Source: Cephalopachus bancanus
Lineage: Eukaryota; Chordata; Mammalia; Primates; Tarsiidae
Length of the DNA stretch: 64,000 bases
Direction of reading: 5' to 3'
NCBI GenBank assembly: GCA_027257055.1
Contig: JAPVLO010000003.1
Span: 9,861,501-9,925,500, forward strand
Part shown: piece by piece, positions 23,336 through 34,330 of the stretch
Layout of the letters: each line of letters starts with the position of its first letter
How positions within the stretch are numbered: the first letter of the stretch is position 1
Position numbers and translations under genes: made by a program
Notes under the pieces: model-generated
Database searches by the model: none
Told to the model about the DNA's origin: nothing
What the model saw: only the letters and a program-made list of their open reading frames with translations

Positions 23336-23630
23336 ATAAGTTGCTAACCCCTCAGTTTCACATGTCAAGTATTAAAACTTTTCACTCAGCCTGAGCTCTT
23401 GCTGATTTAAGACCTGTAAAATTCAATTATAATTATGAAAATCCAAACATTACTATTTAATGAGTCCACCTTGTGCTGTTCAGGCTGTGGTCTGTATGCC
23501 CAAAGAGGGCCTTTCTACTGAAATTTAAACCTTTAAAATGTTACTTTGCACAATTAACCTCCTAAATTATTTCTTTTGCTTGCTTGGATTTTTGTATATC
23601 AAGTTGTGTTAGGTTAAAGCGACTGTCAAA

Positions 23631-23748
23631 CTGGGCATGATGGCACACACCTGTAGTCTTGGGAGATTGAGGTGGGAGGATCACTTGTGCTCAGGCATTT
23701 GAGGCCAGCCTTGGCAACATAGCAAGGCCTAGGTCTTTTTTTAAAAAA
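23631..23748 (+). mobile_element. Alu-type monomer with target-site duplication
   Basis: A single left-arm-like unit from CTGGGCATGATGGCACACACC to CAAGGCCTAGGTC. The flanks GCGACTGTCAAA and GTGACTGTCAAA indicate its own insertion, so it is a monomer rather than a broken dimer. Confidence 0.75.
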
Positions 23749-24180
23749 GTGACTGTCAAAAGGAAATATAGTCATATGTGGATTAAAACCTAAACAAGGT
23801 ATCCATGAGACTGGTAGCTAACTCAGAAATCAATCTAGAGCCTTCTCTGGTTTCTTAAGCTTAAGGCTTGATGATGGCAGTAGTATAAATAAATTATAGT
23901 TTACTGGATGGTACATTTGTTTAGATGGCATCTGAGCTCAACAGAAAAGTGTAGACATTCGGTAAACTATACTATTCTGTTATTTAAACAAAAGTAAGTG
24001 TTTGGTCTGCTATGGATACCACTGGTCGATTGATTCACATAGATCATTTGATGGGCTAATTCCACTCTTTCATTTTACCAGGAGAAAATGAGTCTGGGGG
24101 TTTTGAAGTAACCTTCCAGAGGTCACAGGGACAGTTGATGGAAACCTAGGACAAAGAAGCAGATCTCTCTCTTTCTCTCT

Positions 24181-24425
24181 TTTTTTTTTTTTTTTTTGAG
24201 TTAGGATCTCACTCTGTTACCCAGGCTAGAGTGCAGTGGCACAATCGCAGCTCACCACAGCCTTGACCTCCTGGGCTTAGGTGATCCTTCTGCCTCAGCC
24301 TCCCAAGTAGCTGGGACTACAGGCGTGTGCCACCTGGCTAATTTTTTGATTATTTGTAGAGACAGGTTCTCTCTATGTTGTCCAGGCTGGTCTCAAACTC
24401 CTGGACTCAAGTCATTATCTCACCA
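24181..24425 (-). mobile_element. Older dimeric Alu
   Basis: A T-run, GAGTTAGGATCTCACTCTG to GACTCAAGTCATTATCTC. It lacks the lineage-specific linker. Confidence 0.88.
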
Positions 24426-24774
24426 GAGGCAGGTCTCTTGACCCTGCATCCAGACTTTCTACAACTCTGTTCATCCAACAAGCATTTCAAGATTACAAAT
24501 GAATGAGCGCCTTATCATTACGCTCACCTCTTTTCTATGGCATCAGTGGTCTTCTTCATATGCCTTTTTATTGAAATTGAATTATTGTGCTTTGTAGAAT
24601 GTTGATTAGGTGTATCAACCAAAGATTTTATTTGCTGGTCTGTTTTGTGAGTTTTTAACCATTGATTATTATTTGCTATTTAACTCTTAATTTATTGCCA
24701 ATAAATTATTTAAGAAAAGAAATTGTTCTGTTCTTTTAAATAAAAAATTTATAAATTTACTGAGCACATTCACC

Positions 24775-25440
24775 TCTTCTCACCACTTTCACAGCCACTG
24801 CCCTGGCTCTGACACCCCCACTCCCTATTGTCTTTAGTCTAGAAAAAGTCCAGCATCATCTGAAACCAATCTCTCTCCTACCTCCTTCACATCACTTTTC
24901 ACACAGCTCCCTAATGGTCCTTCTCAAATCACAGCTGTGGTCAAATCACTTCCCTGCTACCGAACCTTCAATATCTTGTTCACCAGCTTGAGACAAATGC
25001 CTTACTCTAGCAAACCAGGCCCTTTGCAGCCTGGCCCCAACGTACCCTTTCCTTTACGTTCCTCAATTCCTGTATGTATTGCACTGGCCAGCGAAACTAC
25101 TTCACTTGACCTGCAAACATGCTCACTCTTTTCTACTTCTGACTTTACTCCTATGATTCCAAATACTTGGACCAATGTTCCCATTCTCACGTGTTGTAAT
25201 CACCCTTTCACCTGTGCCAAATTCCACTTGCTAAATTCCTTCATGGCTGATCTTAAACATCATCTCTTACACAGAGTCCTCCTAGATTTCCACTACTTGA
25301 TCTAACCTCTCCTTCCTTAAAATCTCCTTGTGTGCCTTATGACCCTTATTTCTTCACCTTGGGTTATAGACATTGTGTATATACTATTTCCCCTAAAAAA
25401 CTAAAATCTGCTTGAGTTCAGGGACAGTGTCTAATATTTA
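24775..25440 (+). mobile_element. L2, long fragment
   Basis: CTGTGGTCAAATCACTTCCCTGC, AGGCCCTTTGCAGCCTGGCCCC and CTTGAGTTCAGGGACAGTGTC follow the L2 3' region in order. The 122-codon open frame at 24,937-25,305 lies inside it and is not a gene. Confidence 0.8.
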
Positions 25441-25525
25441 ATCCTTACAACAGCGCTGCAAGTGACCCCCACTTTCAAAATGTGAAAATTATATAAAGAC
25501 TGGCTCTGTTCAGAATACTATTTTA

Positions 25526-25758
25526 TTTTTTGTTTTGTTTTTGTTTTGTTTTGTTTTGAGTTGGAGTCCCACTCTGTCACCCAGACTGGAGTGCAGTGGC
25601 CTCTCCCAGCCACTGCAGCCTCGACCTACTGGGTTCCTATTGTAGAGATGAGGTCTTGCCAAGTTGCCCAGGTGGGTCTCAAACCCTCAGGCTCAGGCAA
25701 TCCACTCACCTTGGCCTCCCAAGGCACGGGATTACAGGCTGAGCCACCAAGCCCAGCT
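25526..25758 (-). mobile_element. Alu with internal deletion and target-site duplication
   Basis: A (TTTTG)n tail, then GAGTTGGAGTCCCACTCTG to CACCAAGCCCAGCT. The part from the right-arm middle to the linker is missing. CAGAATACTATTTTA and CAGAACACTATTTTA flank it. Confidence 0.93.
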
Positions 25759-25773
25759 CAGAACACTATTTTA

Positions 25774-26068
25774 GGCCAGGCATGGTATCTGACACCTATA
25801 ATCCCAGCACTTTGGGAAGCCCAGGTGGGAAAATCACTTGGGCATGGGAGTTCAAGACTAGCCTGGGCAATATAATGAGACCTCATCTCTGCACACACAA
25901 AAAAATAACTAGGCATGGTGGTGCATGACTGTAGTCCCAGCTACTTACTCGGGAGGCTGAGGTGGGAGAATAGCTTGAACCCAGGAGCTCAAAGCTACAG
26001 TGTACTGCAGGATTTTGTCACTGTACCTCGGGTGACAAAGTGAAACTCTGTTTCAAAAAAACAAAAAA
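25774..26068 (+). mobile_element. Older dimeric Alu
   Basis: GGCCAGGCATGGTATCTGACACC to a CAAAAAAAC-rich tail. It lacks the lineage-specific bases. Confidence 0.88.
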
Positions 26069-26700
26069 CTCTTTTAGCTTCCCCTAAAAGATGACATTGA
26101 AATGAAACCTGAACAGGCTTGATTTTTCTGAGAAACGCAGTCTAATGCTCTCCTTCCAAGTCTGAGTCTCATAATTTCCATTCAAGGATACCCCTTGCAG
26201 CACCTGCCTTATGAGGTTTCATCACCTAAGAATGGTTTGAGATGGCCAAAGTAAGTATGTTATGCACGACTGGCTTTGTCTCTAAAAAGGCAAAAGATGA
26301 AAGGGGTCTGGGAGAATGGACAGCTTAACTGCTGACCCACAGGCCAAAGGTTAGCCAAAAGTCATATCCTTAAATAACGAGGTCACAGACAAGGAGGGAA
26401 TCTGAAAGTCCAATGGCAATGCAAAGTGAGGGATTTAAAGGGCAGGTGTTAGGAAAGACATGCCCAGGCATGAATGTAGTTAAAGGATTGCAGGAAGCTG
26501 GAGCAAGTTCTCCTGAATCATACATCCACTTCTGTGCCTGTTAGAATTTACCATAAACAAGGCAACTCTCCATCTTATTTTCTCTGCATTGCTAAAGGCT
26601 TATCACATAGGGATTTTGAAGAGCACTTGATTTTTCTATAAACTTTAGGTTTGTAATTTAGCAAATACCGTTTATTCTAAGAATTTAATTTCTGGATCTC
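26069..26700. other. Unassigned stretch
   Basis: No gene or recognised repeat is seen. Confidence 0.35.
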
Positions 26701-26935
26701 ATGAATTCCCTGGTAGCCTAATGAAGCAAGCTGTTGAATTGCCTTTACTGAAAGTCTTTAAACAACAGGATGCAGTCAATATGTTCATATACTTGAACCT
26801 AAGCAATTATTCTTCTAGGAACCTATCAAAAAGGAATATCCAGCATTATGGTCAAAGAATTGTGTATATAAGGATCTATTTCAGAATGATTTATAACATA
26901 CATAAAATTAGAATATTAAGAATAAGAGCCAAGAT
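26701..26935 (+). mobile_element. Old L1 ORF2 / 3' region fragment
   Basis: The AT-rich arrangement with GATCTATTTCAGAATGATTTATAACATACATAAAATTAGAA matches the old L1M pattern (island near its 3' end). It is diverged. Confidence 0.45.
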
Positions 26936-26937
26936 TG

Positions 26938-27150
26938 TCTGAGTACTTCCTACATGCCAGGCACTGTCTAAGAGCTTCCTATATATCAGCTGATCTAGTC
27001 TTTGTAACAATATCATATTGCTACAATCATGTGTGTATTATATGAAAATTTTTGTTCCCATTTTACAGATGAGAAAATTGAAGTGTAGAAGGTTATCTAA
27101 CCTGCCAAGTTTCCACTTTCCACTGTAGAGCCAGAATTTGACTGTTGGTT
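26938..27150 (-). mobile_element. MIR
   Basis: ACATGCCAGGCACTGTCTAAG then CCATTTTACAGATGAGAAAATTG in reverse MIR order. Confidence 0.7.
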
Positions 27151-27198
27151 GTTTTTACTCAAAATCACTGCATTTCGTAAAGCCAAGGGTGGCTTTTC

Positions 27199-27515
27199 TT
27201 TCTTTTTTAAAAATTTGTTTATTTTATTTATTTATTTTTTGAGTTGGAGTCTCATTCTGTCATCCAGACTGGAGGTCAGTGGCATACTCCCAGCCACTGT
27301 AGCCGCGACCTGCTAGGTTCAGGCGATCCTTCCGCTTCAGCCTTCCAAGTAGCTGGAACTATAGGCACATGCCACGATACCCGGATAATTTTATTGTAGA
27401 GATGAGGTCTCACCAAGTTGCCCAGGTCAGCCTCGAACCCGCAGGCTCAGGCAATCCTCTCACCTCGGTCTCCCAAAGTTCTGGGATTATAGGTGTGAGC
27501 CACCATGCCCGCCTC
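27199..27515 (-). mobile_element. Alu, full-length dimer with target-site duplication
   Basis: A (TTTA)n tail, GAGTTGGAGTCTCATTCTG to ACCATGCCCGCC. AGGGTGGCTTTTC is present on both sides (27186-27198 and 27516-27528). Confidence 0.94.
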
Positions 27516-27584
27516 AGGGTGGCTTTTCACAGATAACTTTTTTTTTCACATCACAATTCCTTATTCTTTTTTATCCTAACCCTC

Positions 27585-27875
27585 TTTTTTTTTTTTTTTT
27601 GAGTTGGAGTCTCACTCTGTCGCCCAGACTGGCGTGCAGTGGCTGCTCCCGGCCACCGCAGCCTTGCCTGCTGCGCTCCGGTGATCCTTCCGCCTCAGCC
27701 TTCCGAATAGCCGGAATTACAGGCATGCACTACCACGTCCGACTGATATTTTGATTTTTATTGTAGAGATGAGGTCTCGCTGCCCAGGCAGGTCTCGAAC
27801 CCGCGGGCTCAGGCAATCCACTCACCTCAGCCTCCCAAAGGCGCGGGATTACAGGCTGAGCCACCAAGCCCAGCT
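27585..27875 (-). mobile_element. Alu dimer of the 5-base-deletion subtype
   Basis: GAGTTGGAGTCTCACTCTG to CACCAAGCCCAGC. The left arm reads GAGGTCTCGCTGCCCAGG, five bases short of the common form, and CCCAAAGGCGCGGG carries one extra base. Confidence 0.95.
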
Positions 27876-27954
27876 GCATGTTTTATTTATGATAGGTTTA
27901 CAGGGAATGTAATCCCATCGTAAATTGAGGAGCATATTACAACTATACAGATCT

Positions 27955-29250
27955 TTTTCTCCTTTTTTTCCTGTATAGCTAAATATTTATTGTCTGTACT
28001 CAAGATATCAGGAGATACTGAGGATGGTTGGGACACAGTACAGCAATTATTGGGATGCAAGTCAACTTAGCTATGGGCTCTCCACCATTTGTCCTTCCTT
28101 GTTGATAGTGAACAAAAGACTTTTGTAAATGTATATCCTTTTTGGGAGTCAAATAATAGGAGGGATAACTTTTCTTGTTTCTGTTTCTTCTCAATTGCCA
28201 TCAACTCAAAATAAGACTTATTTCAAGATGGCGTATTCTGGCCTTCTACATTGTTCTCAAACCTGGTTACTTCTTTTTTCTTATTGTCATTAATCTTTTC
28301 ATAATCTTCTTATTCCTCTTAGCATAGTCTGGGCATAACATATTGTCTTCTAGTCCTGGGAATGGGAAAATGCAGGCTAGCAACAGGAAGAGAGAGAGAT
28401 CATCCTCCTGGGAGTGGAAGGCACCCAGACCTGACCTGCTTGAAACTGCAGGTAAACCCAACCCCTTGTGTCTGCTGAAAGAAGTCTGCCATGGACCACA
28501 CGCCACCTGTACCAGAGGCTGGCACCTCAAAGGCCTTGACAGAAGCAGTAATGGATCCTAAATACACAGTCTTAGGCTGAAAGGCTCTTACAGCAATCCT
28601 TGCCTGTGCTACTAGCGTGGTTTTCTGAGCTGAAATGATCACTTCAACTGTATTAGTCTCTAATCCTCTGATTCATCTCACAACTTTTCTGAAACCTTGT
28701 TCTCTTGGTCAGTGCCTTGTGTTCCCTCAAATATGGCTGTCATTTGGCCTCTTGTGATGTTGCAGGAATATAATGTTTTTGTTCAGGGTACATGTGCCTC
28801 CATAGCCTCAGATAAACATCTATTTTCTTGTCATCGATACTCAACTTGAGTGTTGGCATCAGTTTCTCAAAGTGTCCCAACACACCTTAGTAATGGGAGG
28901 CAAAATGGTTGGCAAAGGAAGGACTGGTACTTTACATCTAGCTTTTGGGCAACCTTCGAAAGGCTCATTCATTTGAGTTGGATGAACTTTGCTGTGTTTC
29001 CTGGGCTTCTTCAGTTGGACTTCAGAAGTTGATGAAACACTTGGTTCCATTTGTTGTTGAATATCTGGTTCATCTTTAACTTTAACAATGTCAAAATCAT
29101 ACTCTCCTCATCATCTATTTCCTCGTCATCTATTTCCTCCTCAAAAAAATTCTTCTTCCTGCCATCATAGTTTGAGTCTGACATTTTCAGCAACATTCAG
29201 AGCAAGGTAAAGACAGCAATGTCGAGGATATCTGCAGTTTACTTCCTGTA
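27955..29250 (-). pseudogene. DPPA2P: DPPA2 processed pseudogene
   Basis: Intronless, reverse-strand copy of DPPA2 (developmental pluripotency associated 2, a SAP-domain chromatin factor of embryonic and germ cells). The ATG-equivalent is at 29,184 and reads MSDSNYDGRKKNFFEEE. Recognisable parts follow: [40 protein letters not shown] (start of the SAP region), TNTVEVIISAQKT and the C-terminal [19 protein letters not shown], with the final stop near 28,267. It is broken: a TGA at 28,859-28,861 stands where tryptophan is expected after WDTLRN, and at least two frame changes follow. An AATAAA on the minus strand (27,986-27,991) and a T-run at 27,955-27,970 are the copied 3' end and tail, which supports retroposition. 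The assignment rests on my memory of the DPPA2 protein. Confidence 0.85.
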
Positions 29251-29255
29251 ACCTG

Positions 29256-30090
29256 ATGGTTTGTAGCCTGATTTCTCAATCCCTCTCTCCTTTTTTAAAA
29301 TACCCCCTTGTGTTTTTCTCTTTGCTCAGTAACCTAGAGATTTTTCTAAATCATAGAGGACTTTCTTATTCTTTTAAACACCTGTGTGGATTACATCATG
29401 TGGCTATATCATACTTAGCCCTTACTTGGGGCCATTAGGGTTGCTTCCAGTCTTTTGTTGATATTAACGCTGCTGCAATGAGTAAGCTTGAACACATGGG
29501 ATTTCCCATGTTTGTAGGTATTGGATGAATGCACTCAGCAGCAATGTGTGGACATTCTTGTTTCCACACTAATTTACCTTGAGGGTATGTTGACAATTGC
29601 TTGGATACTTGCCAATCTGATAGGTGAAAATGTTATCTCAATGTGGTTTTAATTTGCAATTTTCTTTTTATGAGTGAAGTTGACAGCCTATGTTTGTGGA
29701 TCATTTATATTTCTGTTTCTGTTGACTATCTTAGATGTCTTTTACCTTTTTTTTCTTTTGGGCTGTTGGTATTTTTCATCTCACTTTCTAAAAGCTCTTT
29801 ATATATGAAAGAAACCAACTCTTTTCCTGTAATGTGGGTTGCAAATATTTCCTACCAATATTTCATTTGTCATATGACTTTTTTATGGTATGTGTTTGCC
29901 TTGTATATGAACTTAATTTTAATGTAGTACAATTCATCAATTTTATGGTTCTGGATTTTAAGTCATAGTTAGAAAGGCTTCCTTTACTCCAAAGGTTTTA
30001 TATTTTTGGATTCACCTCAAAATCTTGCAGTGAAACCCTATGTTTGAGGTTTCTGATGCAAAAAAATGGGAGATGGGGAATGCTGAACAT
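29256..30090 (-). mobile_element. Old L1 3' region
   Basis: GGGGCCATTAGGGTTGCTTCCAGTCTTTTG...GCTGCTGCAATGAGTAAGC and later AATGTGGTTTTAATTTGCAATT are typical of reverse-strand L1M 3' sequence. Confidence 0.7.
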
Positions 30091-30179
30091 CCCCTCTCTT
30101 ATAATAAGAAAGATTTATTGAGAAGGTAAAAATTACATATTTAAAGTAAAATTCAAATTGAAAAAGACTGCTCCTTCAC

Positions 30180-30400
30180 CACATTCTAAATTTGACTTTG
30201 AAAAGGAGAAGTTTCAAAAACATGCTCCCTGGAACTCTGATAATGCTGATGACGGTACTCATCCTACAGATATACTATAAACTTGGGAAATTCCCTGTGT
30301 TCAAGGTTATTCTTTGCAGCAGCATTAGTGTCACCAAAACACTGGAAACAACCCCAGTGGACCTAATGGCCCACCAGGTGTGCAATGGATTAACACCCTA
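30180..30400 (+). mobile_element. Old L1 fragment
   Basis: GTTATTCTTTGCAGCAGCATTAG...CACTGGAAACAACCCCAGTGG matches the end of old L1 ORF2. Confidence 0.55.
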
Positions 30401-31190
30401 GACCCTGACCCTTAGTTGACCGAGCTAAGAGGACACACATCCCTAAACGGAAAGAAAAATAAGTATCCAGAAAAGGAAGGAAACAACACAAAAAATAAAG
30501 GTTCAGATGAACAACTGCTCAGAAGGTGGGACCCCAGAATTGAATGGCTGGGTAAAGTTGAGGTTCATGTCTCCTGCAACCCCCTGGTATCTCCAATGTT
30601 ATTAGAACCTAGGAAGAGTGTGGCCATGGCAGAGGGGCTGCTTGACAGGAGCTGTGGTTGTAGGCATGGGGCCGAGGGGAAAAATACCTTGACCTCTTTT
30701 TTCCTCCCACCTTCTATTCTCCCATTACCTTCCATTGGCCAAACCCGACTGGAAGTCAGAGGGCAGGGAGGCCGGCATGACTGAGACTAAGGAGTGTACA
30801 GGTCAGCATCCCAGGGCAAAAAGCAGGGCAGAGTTTTTATTACCACTCCCAGCAAATAAGGACCAGGTAATAAATGCTGACAAAAGTTTTCTTGCTATAT
30901 ATTGAGACCAATGTGAAATATATAATACTAATATATTTCCTTGTATTGTCTGGATAAATCTTACTTGGTCATGATATAACTGTATTTTCATTTATATCTT
31001 GACCATGACATAAAAATATCTAAGAAAAAGTTAAGTTTTTTCAAAAGGAAGCTTTATTAAAATCTATGTGGGAAGGCACAAAATTAATTGACATATGCAG
31101 AACACTTTGTCTGACTAAGAGCGCCTTGCCCCTCTTCCTTGTATGCCATTCAACCACTCTGTCTATGTCAGAGGCTGCATGAAATGCAAT
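30401..31190. other. Unassigned stretch
   Basis: Includes a GC-richer part near 30,600-30,780. No domain-bearing frame or named repeat is recognised. Confidence 0.35.
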
Positions 31191-31737
31191 GTTTCTAGAA
31201 ATTGACCTTCCATATGACCCAGCAATTCCCCTGTTGGGAATATAACTGGAGGAACTCAAATCATTCTATAAAAAAAGATACCTGTACACATACATTTGTT
31301 GCAGCTCTATTCACAATAGCAAAAACATGGAACCATGTTGCCTATTGAAGCTGAACTGGATAAAGAAAATGTGGAACATATACACAGTGGAATATTATGC
31401 ATCCATAAGGAAGAACAAACATATGGACTTCGCAGCAACTTGGATGGATTTAGAGTTGATCATACTCAGTGATCTGTCACAGAAACAAAGAACAGAGTAC
31501 TATATGTTTTCACTCATATGCAGACCTTGAGCAATTATTATGGTACTATAGGAAAGGGATTGGAAAACTGAGAATTCCTAGTGGGAAACTGTCAGGGAAG
31601 GTGGGGTGGGATTGGCAGTTGAGGGAAACTGCTAGGGGAGGGAGGGGCATACCTCATCAACAAGTGTACCTGCATAATCAACGTTTGTATACCTAACCTT
31701 GAATTGTACCCCACATCTTTATTTAAAGAAAAAAAAT
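31191..31737 (+). mobile_element. L1, ORF2 end and complete 3' UTR
   Basis: The reading NWIKKMWNIYTVEYYASIRK and IILSDLSQKQRTEYYMFSL is the conserved end of L1 ORF2. The 3' UTR carries two G-rich units, each with a GGGAAACTG box, then CCTAACCTTGAATTGTACCCC and an A-tail. Severely 5'-truncated and with at least one frame change. Confidence 0.92.
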
Positions 31738-32309
31738 TCAATGTTCCCACGTGCAGCCTGAGGTAGATATGGGCTGTCAGAGCTAATAAGCTTCTCAGGC
31801 CTTCCATCAGCTGCTTCTTACCCGTTCCTTTGGATATGAGATCTCCAGATCCCCATCTCACACTTAAGGTGTTCTGCATGCTCACCTTGGCTTCTAGCAG
31901 ATAGGAATTATTTTCCTACCTGTCTTTCCTCAGTAAATTTCTTCTCAAGGCTCCAGAGTTTCTGAAAACATCCTTGCACTATCTCCTTTGTCCCTCTCCA
32001 AAAGGCTGTATGACTCTAGTCTCCAGGAAGAAAGATGCTCTGTCACAGAAACAGAGTAGGCTGGATGTACAGGTAAAATGGCAGGGAGACAAAACAGAAA
32101 AAAGACATAACTTGGGACTAGAAAACTCTTGTCCTCTGCTCGAGTATCATGGTATAACTACTTGGGTGCATGACATAAACATGTTGGAATATGGCAAGTT
32201 TTGGCTGAAGAAGGAGTCAATATATAAATACTTCAAGAAAGTGTTGATATTCAATGATATTCACTGTGTGCTTATTATGTACCAGAAAGTTCATAAATGC
32301 CACACTTAA
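31738..32309. other. Unassigned stretch
   Basis: No gene seen. A short piece near 32,255-32,290 (CACTGTGTGCTTATTATGTACCAG) resembles a MIR end cut by the next Alu. Confidence 0.35.
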
Positions 32310-32630
32310 TTTTTTTTTTTTTTTTTGAGTCGGAGTCTCACTCTGTCACCTAGGCTCACTCACTGTATATAGTGTATAGTGGCACACACTGTCACCGCAG
32401 CCTCGACCTGCTGGGCTCAGGCAATCCTTCCACCTCAGTCTTCCAAGTGAACCGCAGACACGTGGCACCACGCCTGATTAAATTTTATTTTACTTTATTT
32501 TTTAATTTATTGTAGAGACGAGGTCTTGCTAAGTTGTTCACGATGGTATCAAACCCCTGGACTCAGGCAATCCTCTCACCTTGGTCTCCCAAAGTGCTGG
32601 GATTACAGGCATGAGCCACTGCATCCAGCC
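32310..32630 (-). mobile_element. Alu dimer, older and rearranged
   Basis: A T-run, GAGTCGGAGTCTCACTCTG to CTGCATCCAGCCC. An extra CACTGTATATAGTGTATAGTGG segment interrupts the right arm. Confidence 0.9.
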
Positions 32631-33060
32631 CGTATTTAGTTCTTGTAACAATCATTTGATGGAAACATTTGCTCCAGCTTACGGTCTGAGGAAATTATGG
32701 CTTCAAAGAGTATAAGCAGCCGGGCTCTGTGGCTCAGCCTGTAATGCCGCGCCTTTGGGAGGCTGAGGTGAGTGGATTGCCTGAGCCCGCGGGTTCGAGA
32801 CCTGCCTGGGCAGTGAGACCTCATCTGAACAATAAATCAAAAAATCAGCCGGGCGTGGTAGCGCATGCCTGTAATTCCGGCTACTCGGAAGGCTGAGGTG
32901 GAAGGATCGCCGGAGCCCAGCAGGTCGAGGCTGCGGTGGCTGGGAGCGGCCACTGCACTCCAGTCTGGGCGACAGAGTGAGACTCCAAATCAAAAAAAAA
33001 AAAAGAGTATAAGCGACAGATTTGAGATTGTACAGTTAACAAACAGCGAGGCAGGTGCTG
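32631..33060 (-). mobile_element. Possible MIR split by an Alu
   Basis: GGAAATTATGGCTTCAAAGAG before and ACAGTTAACAAACAGCGAGGCAGG after the Alu at 32,719 resemble a reverse MIR. Confidence 0.4.
32719..33002 (+). mobile_element. Alu dimer of the 5-base-deletion subtype, with target-site duplication
   Basis: GCCGGGCTCTGTGGCTCAGCC to an A-tail. CCTGGGCAGTGAGACC lacks five bases and GCGCCTTTGGG has one extra. AAGAGTATAAGC flanks it at 32706-32717 and 33003-33014. Confidence 0.96.
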
Positions 33061-34020
33061 AACCCTGGCCTGCTTTAGCAAAGGCCAAATTTCTTTTATG
33101 TGTTCTTCTGCCTCTGAGAAAGAAACCTCCTGTGAAAGAAATGCTCATTGTAGGCAGGCAATAACTGAAATAAAGAAAGAGTGAGAGTAATTTGGTTGGT
33201 GATCTGGGTTTTCTATCCAGAATTCTTTGGTAAAGGAAAAATTATCCAAAAGAAGTGATGGACTGAGTATTGCTCCTAGCATTTAAATTACGTTGAATGA
33301 TACTTAGGAATATATCTTAACAGAAACAAGTCGTCTCTACCTGGAGACGATTCCTTTTCTTCTGCTCCTGACTTCAGATATAAATCATGTCACAGGTCAG
33401 GCCTAACCTGAGACTTCTTTTTTGTCTCATAGAGTTAGACACATTGAGATGTTCTCTAAGAATTATGGAAACTGGTCATATGGTGCTCAGTCCCCAGTAA
33501 GTGCAGGGACTTCTGCATCTCAGGATGCCTTCATGTTTACAAAGGGGAAAAGGTCTTCTTCTACTAAGAATGGGAAATCGCTTGCTTCAAACTCAACATT
33601 TACTTTCCCACAGAGTCCCTTTACTTATTTTTCAAAATAATAAAAACTTCAATTACACCCATAGACTGCCTATAGCAGAGAAAAGTGCACTCAGTAAAAA
33701 ATTTCCCAACTTCACCTATTCTAACAAGTAGATTGTTGGGTTTCTCTTTTGTGATTTTAAGTACACGTTACTCAAAGGCCTAAAACAACTACCGTCGCCT
33801 AGCTTTTTCTTTGCCAGAAATAAAGGAAAGATACAGAAGTCCAATTCAGAAAGTACTGAAATCAAACATCCAATAGACTTCGTTCCCTACAAGTAAACCC
33901 CTTATCAATCTCTTGCAGAGATTCTAAAACGTTATCTCGATAGACCAGATTATGGGGCTGACCCACTCTCAATGCTGAGTAGGCATCAAACGGACATTCT
34001 TTTCTGTCAGCAACCCCCGC
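33061..34020. other. Non-repetitive stretch before element B
   Basis: No transposon recognised. It holds a near-palindrome CAGGTCAGGCCTAACCTG (33393-33410). Open frames at 33,422-33,731 have no domain I recognise. Confidence 0.4.
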
Positions 34021-34027
34021 TTTGCCG

Positions 34028-34330
34028 ATCCAGATAAATCAATTAATGGGATGCAGAGCTGCTGTCTTGCCTTGCTCTTCCCTATGCTTACCTCCCCGAG
34101 CTCCCCCGGACTCCTCAGTCCCCTGTTTAATACCATCTAAGAGTCCTTATTTACAAGAGGGCTTGTGCAGGTGCAAGCTTTCAGGCCAACACCACAGGAG
34201 CAATTGTCGCTCCTCCCTTTCCATCCTCCAGGCTCCCTTCTTTGTGAGACACTTTTCTTTTCTCTGCTTTTCAGACCAAAGACGCCCCTCAGCAGCGAAT
34301 CTAATCGGATTATGCTAATTTGTACTTCAT
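34028..34330 (+). promoter_or_regulatory. Element B: candidate homeodomain-rich enhancer, 12 kb downstream of TAL2
   Basis: Counterpart of element A at 12,100. The shared blocks appear in the same order: ATCCAGATAAATCAATTAA (34028-34046), CAGTCCCCTGT (34116-34126), CAGGTGCA (34168-34175) and TAATCGGATTATG with its continuation to TACTTCA (34302-34329). The palindrome TAATCGGATTA (34302-34312) abuts octamer-like ATGCTAAT (34312-34319). In B, but not in A, the first block includes AGATAA, a GATA site. The block spacing is longer than in A (274 versus 208 bases from first to last block start). Its function is inference. Confidence 0.5.

Noticed and set aside
24937..25305. 122-codon open frame
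   Set aside because: It lies entirely in an L2 element.
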